Origin: Pseudomonadota bacterium
Lineage (GTDB): Bacteria; Desulfobacterota; Desulfobacteria; Desulfobacterales; Desulfolunaceae
Assembly (NCBI GenBank): GCA_018818835.1
Contig: JAHIRD010000029.1
Span: 1-37,708 of the forward strand
Length of the DNA: 37,708 nucleotides
Reading direction: 5' to 3'
Shown: piece after piece, positions 31,511 to 37,708 of the stretch
How the letters are laid out: each line of letters opens with the position of its first letter
How positions within the stretch are numbered: the stretch's first letter is position 1
The notes under the pieces: generated by a model
Told to the model about the DNA's origin: nothing
Database searches by the model: none
What the model saw: the letters and a program-made list of their open reading frames with translations, nothing else
Translations under genes and position numbers: made by a program

Positions 31511-32677
31511 GTCTGACTCTTTTTTATCCTGGGCATATCCCGCCATTCCGGTCATGAATCGAACCAGACCGTAGCTTATCCAGGTCATGATACGCAGCCT
31601 TAAGGGCTGCGTTTTCCAGTTGCTCTCACATATGCGCTTAGCCCCCATCCGGATTTCCTGCCCAAGGCTATGCTTTAATGTCTTGGCAAAGTTTTCATCG
31701 TCAACAATGACATTTGCCTCGAGAGCAAGCAGCAGGCTGAACGGGTCAAGATTTGAGGAGCCCACAGTAGCCCACCGTTCATCAATTACAGCAACTTTGG
31801 CGTGCATATGGCTTTTTTGGTATTCGTAAATCTCGATTCCTGAATTAATGAAACTGCCATGCAGTGCATGTGAGGCATAATGAAACAATCGATATTTCAC
31901 CTTTCCTTGCAACAGCAAAACCACCCGTACACCGCGCCCGACTGCGTCCAAGAGTGCACGACGAAAATTCAATCCAGGTAAAAAATAGGCATTTGCAAGA
32001 ATGATTTCAAATTGCGCCTGTCCGATCGCCTGGAGATAAGCATTTTCTATATCGCGGCGATGGCGGATGTTATTTCGTATCAGAAAAGCTGCGCGAATAC
32101 ATCCCATGGGTTTGGATGAAGGTGCTTTTCTATGATTATTCATGCCCCGGTAAGGACGTAATCGGGTCCAGGCCACACGTAACCACACCTGGCGGACCGC
32201 AAGGTAAATTTTTTTCACCAGCGGCCCTTCCACGCTTACGGCATAGTCATAACGAGGCGATGTCTGGCCAGGTTCCATATCATCGATAATATTAATGCCC
32301 CCGACAAACGCAATTTTCCGGTCCACGACCACAATTTTCCGGTGCAGGCGCCGCAATCGCTGGCGTCTTAGTGTCCACGGGGATATCTTAGGCCGGAACT
32401 TCATTACCATTATTCCCGCTGCCTCAAGGTAATCGATCATGGTTTTTGGTAGACGATTCGAACCGAATCCATCGATCAGCACGTGGGTTTTTACACCACG
32501 AAAGGCCGCCCGCCTGAGGGCTTCTGCAATTCGTCGACCGGTATTGTCATTTTCGAAAATATAACTTTCCAGATAAATTTCATCCACTGCCTGGTCTAAC
32601 GCCGCTTCAATCGCCGGAAAATATGCCTCTCCGTTTTGCAACAGGCGGATCTGATTGTCTGGCGTAATGTGGGTCAC
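31493..32677 (-). CDS. Phospholipase D-like cardiolipin synthase
   Basis: A two-HKD phospholipase-D superfamily enzyme, most like the soluble/peripheral ClsB-type cardiolipin synthases, joining phosphatidyl groups at the inner membrane. First HKD: HRKIVVVDRKIAFVGGINI; second: HAKVAVIDERWATVGSSNLD. Both have His, Lys and Asp in place, so it should be active. No N-terminal membrane helices. The frame extends to 32758, overlapping the upstream gene, but a GTG at 32677 lies just after that gene's stop and has AAAAGGA upstream, so I prefer it (394 aa). The C-terminal end falls within a relic of the shared intergenic module. Confidence 0.85.
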   Translation of the reverse strand: MTHITPDNQIRLLQNGEAYFPAIEAALDQAVDEIYLESYIFENDNTGRRIAEALRRAAFRGVKTHVLIDGFGSNRLPKTMIDYLEAAGIMVMKFRPKISPWTLRRQRLRRLHRKIVVVDRKIAFVGGINIIDDMEPGQTSPRYDYAVSVEGPLVKKIYLAVRQVWLRVAWTRLRPYRGMNNHRKAPSSKPMGCIRAAFLIRNNIRHRRDIENAYLQAIGQAQFEIILANAYFLPGLNFRRALLDAVGRGVRVVLLLQGKVKYRLFHYASHALHGSFINSGIEIYEYQKSHMHAKVAVIDERWATVGSSNLDPFSLLLALEANVIVDDENFAKTLKHSLGQEIRMGAKRICESNWKTQPLRLRIMTWISYGLVRFMTGMAGYAQDKKESDHPFFM

Positions 32678-32696
32678 AACAGGATCGTCCTTTTTC

Positions 32697-33815
32697 TTAA
32701 AAGAGATAATGTGCCCCCAGTCCGATATATTCCACTTTATCTTTATAAAACTGCCCAACCGGAGTGTATCCGTTAAAGTATTCTAAAAGAACCTGCATCT
32801 TTCGGCCCAATACCTGTAATTTTTCGAACTCAGCGCCTGCCTTGACTGATATATCCATATTCCAGTTATTTTCTTCATAATTTTTGCAGTCAACGCCAAT
32901 AATAGGTCGGATTGCAGCAGACTCGATGCGCCAAGGGCTTCGAACCTCAACACCATATTGTGACGACCATACTTTAAGATCCGTTGGTTCTTTACGGAGA
33001 AGCCCCCCTCCGCCGCCATAGACGCGAACACCAAAGGAAAGCTCATAAGAAAGTTTCAGGTCTACACCTTCGTAACTGAGGTTCACCCGCTCGAATTTTG
33101 TAGCCATCTTTCGTATTAAAAATTCGTCCCCAAGATGTGAACTCTGATGATAAATGCGGCCAAATGCTGAAAATTGGCCTGCGCGCACACTTGAATATAT
33201 TGATCCAATATAATCAGCATTGAGAAGCTCAGCCGATGGGGCATCCATATTGAAGTCGCTAAAGACGCCTGCATGAAGCCCTGATTCCCATTGTGCTGTG
33301 GATTGTCCAAAATAACCCCGGTAAAAGGGTATCGTTTCACCGAATTGGACACTGGCAATATTTCTTCCAGCAACTTCATTTTTCTGATAATTGCGGTAAA
33401 CCGCTGAAAAATGAGCCCATCTGGGATCTGCCACTAATGGCAAGAATAAATGACCTGAAGGCAAAAGTCCTACAGTCAAGAGGAAAGATTGCGTTGCTGT
33501 TGCGATAGTCTCATCACCCAAAGACTCGGCCATGGACTCCTGAACCGTATCTTCCGATATATCTACCGCAATGACGCCAGGGATTTCCGATAGTATTTTT
33601 AAAGCTTTGGCTCGATCGAAGGCATTTATGCTACCTGCCGGCAACGTAATGATGCCATCCCTTACGACTAACGATGACATATCAAGATTAAAATTTTGTT
33701 TTAACGCACTTGCTGCATAACCGGCAATGTATGCGTCTTCTGGGGTTGTGGCATCAGCAGAATAAACTGACATCAAAAAAACGCCCAGAACAACCATAAA
33801 TCGTAAATAAACCAT
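32697..33815 (-). CDS. BON domain plus DUF1207-like outer-membrane protein
   Basis: A 372-residue exported protein. ATG 33815 is chosen because AAGGGA lies seven bases upstream and a signal peptide follows (VYLRFMVVLGVFLMSVYSADA). Residues about 25-90 form a BON-like lipid-binding domain (NFNLDMSSLVVRDGIITLPAG, ALKILSEIPGVIAVDI). The rest resembles DUF1207 outer-membrane proteins (LLPSGHLFLPLVADPRWAHF) with alternating beta strands to a final YIGLGAHYLF ending in Phe, as barrels do. First gene of the unit with the cardiolipin synthase; it would be driven by the sigma54-like box at 33953-33969. A role in envelope lipid stress is suggested by this pairing. Confidence 0.75.
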   Translation of the reverse strand: MVYLRFMVVLGVFLMSVYSADATTPEDAYIAGYAASALKQNFNLDMSSLVVRDGIITLPAGSINAFDRAKALKILSEIPGVIAVDISEDTVQESMAESLGDETIATATQSFLLTVGLLPSGHLFLPLVADPRWAHFSAVYRNYQKNEVAGRNIASVQFGETIPFYRGYFGQSTAQWESGLHAGVFSDFNMDAPSAELLNADYIGSIYSSVRAGQFSAFGRIYHQSSHLGDEFLIRKMATKFERVNLSYEGVDLKLSYELSFGVRVYGGGGGLLRKEPTDLKVWSSQYGVEVRSPWRIESAAIRPIIGVDCKNYEENNWNMDISVKAGAEFEKLQVLGRKMQVLLEYFNGYTPVGQFYKDKVEYIGLGAHYLF

Positions 33816-33952
33816 TATTTTTTCCCTTAGGTGAACTCGCATTTACAACCAGGCCCGTTTGCACTGATTTCATCATTTATTTAGGCCGGAAAGGACATTG
33901 AACGGAAATACGTTTGCTGTTTGCATGACTTATTTCATTTCAACTCAATCAT

Positions 33953-33969
33953 TTCAACTTTTGTGCCAG
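33953..33969 (-). promoter_or_regulatory. Sigma54-like promoter of the BON/PLD unit
   Basis: Minus strand TGGCAC, AAAAG, TTGAA (33968 to 33953), same spacing and same GA at -12 as the PRC and CsbD promoters. The leader to ATG 33815 would be about 125 bases. Confidence 0.6.
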
Positions 33970-34089
33970 AGTTCTATCGCTCACGGTCACATCACCCATC
34001 TCCAACATTGATCCGACCCCATCAGCCCGATTATTTAGGGTGAGGCGCTCTTGAATGATGATTATACCTTTATTTAAACAATTGAAAAG

Positions 34090-34121
34090 GGTCATATATG
34101 ACCATTTGGGTAAATATGACC
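34090..34121. promoter_or_regulatory. Twin palindrome, candidate enhancer (copy D)
   Basis: GGTCATATATGACC (34090-34103) is a perfect 14-bp palindrome. The second member is GGGTAAATATGACC (34108-34121), 18 bp further. Promoter-like boxes lie on both sides: 33953-33969 on the minus strand (122 bp) and 34224-34239 on the plus strand (103 bp). Confidence 0.7.
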
Positions 34122-34223
34122 ATGCTTTCAGGAAGGGAACCCATCCTTCTGAAAAAAATTTTCTAAGTCAATTCCTGATATTAATCAAAACGATGGGTGA
34201 TCGGGTCCTGAGCCTAATAACTC

Positions 34224-34239
34224 TGGCATGCATGTTGTA
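34224..34239 (+). promoter_or_regulatory. Sigma54-like promoter toward maeA
   Basis: TGGCAT (34224-34229), five bases, TTGTA (34235-34239). The -12 element is the weakest of the set (GT instead of GC or GA). About 75 bases remain to the maeA start. Confidence 0.45.
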
Positions 34240-34258
34240 ACATAAAATGCAGTTCTTA

Positions 34259-34289
34259 TCCGCTGCGATCGGATTCGTATCGATGCGGA
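34259..34289. promoter_or_regulatory. Imperfect palindrome upstream of maeA
   Basis: TCCGCTGCGAT (34259-34269) and ATCGATGCGGA (34279-34289) match as an inverted repeat at nine of eleven positions around nine bases. It lies just downstream of the predicted transcription start and 36 bases before maeA, so a repressor site or a leader hairpin is possible. Confidence 0.4.
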
Positions 34290-34312
34290 ATTATTCTATT
34301 GTATAAAGATAA

Positions 34313-36016
<1,704 letters not shown>

Positions 36017-36072
36017 ATAGAAAGACAAAAGGGGAGACCTTGATATCTTGCCTTTTGTTAAGAAAGGTAGCC

Positions 36073-37125
36073 ATGAAAAATAAAATAGAAGAAATCCTGG
36101 GTAGTGAATCTAATCATTTGCTTGAACACAAGTGTGCCACAATCACAAAAGACAAAATTCATGTTCCAGGGCCTAGTTATCTCGATAAGATCCTGATTGA
36201 ATCCGATAGATCCAACAGTGTTTTAAGAAATCTATGGGCTATGTTCACCCATGGGCGGTTAGCCGAAACAGGTTACCTGTCCATTTTACCTGTTGATCAG
36301 GGAGTGGAACATTCCGCAAGCTCCTCATTCGCACCAAATCCGCTCTATTTTGACCCGGAGAATATCGTTAAACTGGCAATAGAAGGTGGGTGTAACGCGG
36401 TTGCCTCGACATTAGGCGTTTTAGGAATCGTATCCCGTAAATATGCCCCCAAAATACCGTTTATTCTTAAAATAAATCACAATGAACTGCTCAGTTATCC
36501 GAATTCTTACGATCAAAAACTGTTCGCTTCTGTTGATCAGGGATTTGACATGGGCGCCATGGGTATTGGCGCTACCATTTATTTTGGGTCTGCCGAATCA
36601 CGCAGACAAATAGAAGAAATCAGCAGCGCTTTCCAATACGCTCATAAACTTGGCCTGTTCACCATTTTATGGTGTTATGTGAGAAGTGAACATTTCATCA
36701 AGGACAAAACAAATTATGAAAGTTCTGCTGATCTAACCGGGCAGGCCAATCATTTAGGCGTTACCATCGAAGCAGATATTATCAAGCAGAAACAACCTGA
36801 AAATAACGGAGGCTATAAAGCCCTCAAATTCGGCAAGACCAATCCTCTGGTCTATGAAGAATTGACATCAGATCATCCGATTGATCTTACGCGCTATCAG
36901 GTGGCCAATTGTTATATGGGAAGGATCGGGTTAATAAACTCCGGGGGTGCCTCAGGGAAAAACGACCTGCAGCAAGCGGTTAAAACAGCTGTCATCAATA
37001 AAAGAGCCGGTGGCATGGGGTTGATATCCGGCAGGAAAGCTTTTCAAAAACCGATGAAGGAAGGGATTGAACTGTTGCATGCCATACAAGATGTATATCT
37101 ATCTAAAGACATTACCATCGCATGA
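36073..37125 (+). CDS. fbaB: Class I fructose-bisphosphate aldolase, FbaB type
   Basis: A DhnA/FbaB-type class I aldolase (Schiff-base mechanism, no metal) that cleaves fructose 1,6-bisphosphate or forms it in gluconeogenesis. It aligns along its whole length with E. coli FbaB as I recall it: [115 protein letters not shown]. Length 350, same as FbaB. ATG 36073 is chosen over the TTG at 36040 because the protein then begins [10 protein letters not shown] like the family. Its ribosome-binding site (AAAGG) is modest. Pairing with maeA suggests a shift to gluconeogenic or storage-carbon flow. Confidence 0.93.
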   Translation: MKNKIEEILGSESNHLLEHKCATITKDKIHVPGPSYLDKILIESDRSNSVLRNLWAMFTHGRLAETGYLSILPVDQGVEHSASSSFAPNPLYFDPENIVKLAIEGGCNAVASTLGVLGIVSRKYAPKIPFILKINHNELLSYPNSYDQKLFASVDQGFDMGAMGIGATIYFGSAESRRQIEEISSAFQYAHKLGLFTILWCYVRSEHFIKDKTNYESSADLTGQANHLGVTIEADIIKQKQPENNGGYKALKFGKTNPLVYEELTSDHPIDLTRYQVANCYMGRIGLINSGGASGKNDLQQAVKTAVINKRAGGMGLISGRKAFQKPMKEGIELLHAIQDVYLSKDITIA

Positions 37126-37182
37126 TAAAAGAGGTTATTCACCGGGAGAACCGCTAATTATTGCGATGAAAAAAGTGCCCAT

Positions 37183-37581
37183 TCATTGCTGCTCGAAGAA
37201 CTCGACAGCCTGCCTCATCTCGGCAAACTGATAGATGATGTAGTCCGGTTCAGCGACCTCCGGCTGCTTATTTCCATGGTTGGAATAAAAAAATACAGCC
37301 TTAATGCCTTGCTGTTTGGCGGCATACACATCCCGAAACATGTCGTTTCCAACGAACAATACGTTTTCCGGGGCTACTCCCAATGTGGTCAAGGCGGCTT
37401 TGAAAAGTCTTGGGTCAGGCTTTCGATAGCCGTAGTCCCCGGAAACGATGATGGCGTCGAAATACCCGTCGATCCCCACGGCACGTAGCTCCGGAAGACA
37501 CCATGCACTCTGGGCGTCGGAAATAACACCGAGCTTGTAGTGGGGGGAGAGGTCGTTCAGAACGTCCAATACCGTAACATC
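37183..37581 (-). pseudogene. HAD-superfamily phosphatase, 5' part removed by insertion sequence
   Basis: The C-terminal two-thirds of a HAD hydrolase: LGVISDAQSAWCLPELRAVG (motif II Ser/Asp region), SGDYGYRKPDPRLFKAAL (motif III Lys) and VLFVGNDMFRDVYAAKQQGI (motif IV acidic residues), to a stop at 37183. The frame reads upstream as DVTVLDVLNDL and then meets TGA at 37582-37584 where the inserted element begins. The N-terminal DxD nucleophile motif is missing. The gene is therefore disrupted within this window; the rest may lie beyond the insertion. Confidence 0.75.
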
Positions 37582-37610
37582 TCAAAAAGTATGTGGTAGA
37601 AAAGACGCAA

Positions 37611-37708
37611 CTATGCCGAGGCAATAGCAGCCTTAAGTTCCATTAGATCTGGTAAGGGAGGAATATTATTATTTTGGGCTATCCTATCGTTAATGAATTC
37701 CCAAAAAG
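37611..37708 (-). CDS. Transposase C-terminus (runs off right edge)
   Basis: The minus-strand frame entering from the right edge reads FWEFINDRIAQNNNIPPLPD and then LMELKAAIASA before TAG at 37611-37613. A closing segment with NxW/FWxxIxxRI and a L(M/Q)ELKxAI helix is usual at the end of IS630/Tc1-like DDE transposases. Only about 31 residues are visible, so the family is tentative. About 30 bases separate its stop from the disrupted HAD gene, consistent with one end of an IS. Confidence 0.55.
   Translation of the reverse strand, partial: FWEFINDRIAQNNNIPPLPDLMELKAAIASA

Overview
This window reads as chromosome of an anaerobic Desulfobacterota (deltaproteobacterial sulfate reducer, Desulfobacteraceae-like). 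The main clue is a TunR-type regulator, a XerC/D-like recombinase fold joined to two molybdate-binding MOP domains, which is a family described from sulfate reducers. It sits divergently to a MOT1-type molybdate/tungstate transporter. No rRNA, tRNA or CRISPR was recognised. Both window edges cut insertion sequences.

Layout. 1-1010: transposase running off the left edge. 1497-4283 (minus): rsmE, a small unknown gene, prmA and an epoxide-hydrolase-like alpha/beta hydrolase. 4334-5695 (minus): an unusual regulator that joins the DNA-binding part of a tyrosine integrase to a complete TetR repressor. It is divergent to a five-gene operon (6019-13050) with non-luminescent LuxE- and LuxC-type fatty-acid-to-aldehyde enzymes, an exported START-like lipid-binding protein, an exported CocE/S15 hydrolase and a short-chain dehydrogenase. 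13059-15633: tunR and the MOT1-like transporter, with a 28-bp dif-sized palindrome between them. 15656-22441 (minus): a glycan operon (PRC-barrel protein, Lys-rich micro-protein, two GT4 glycosyltransferases, two GH130 enzymes). 22811-25844: stress-type small genes (lmo0937 family, Thivi_2564 family, CsbD), a GDSL lipase and an outer-membrane barrel gene with an amber stop. 26127-27300: gene debris. 27324-33815 (minus): BON/DUF1207 outer-membrane protein, PLD/cardiolipin synthase, then a visibly decaying block (acetate kinase with two ambers and a frameshift, phosphotransacetylase, DUF3141 with deletions, Kup with an in-frame internal deletion). 34325-37125 (plus): maeA and fbaB. 37183-37708: HAD phosphatase gene cut by an insertion sequence at the right edge.

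The most interesting signal is regulatory. Four intergenic regions (about 22.6, 23.3, 26.1 and 34.1 kb) each carry a pair of 14-bp palindromes of the form GGT-N8-ACC, set 17-18 bp apart. Sigma54-like promoters (YGGCAY-N5-TTG) lie about 100-150 bp away. Two of the regions fire in both directions. Together they would put the glycan operon, lmo0937, the GDSL lipase, the CsbD cluster, the BON/PLD/ack-pta block and maeA-fbaB under one enhancer-binding activator. I infer a stress or storage regulon; the activator itself is not in the window.

A second theme is re-use of phage-integrase parts as transcription factors: TunR (known family) and the integrase-TetR fusion (not known to me). A third is a shared C-terminal CFISSL tag on two exported hydrolases.
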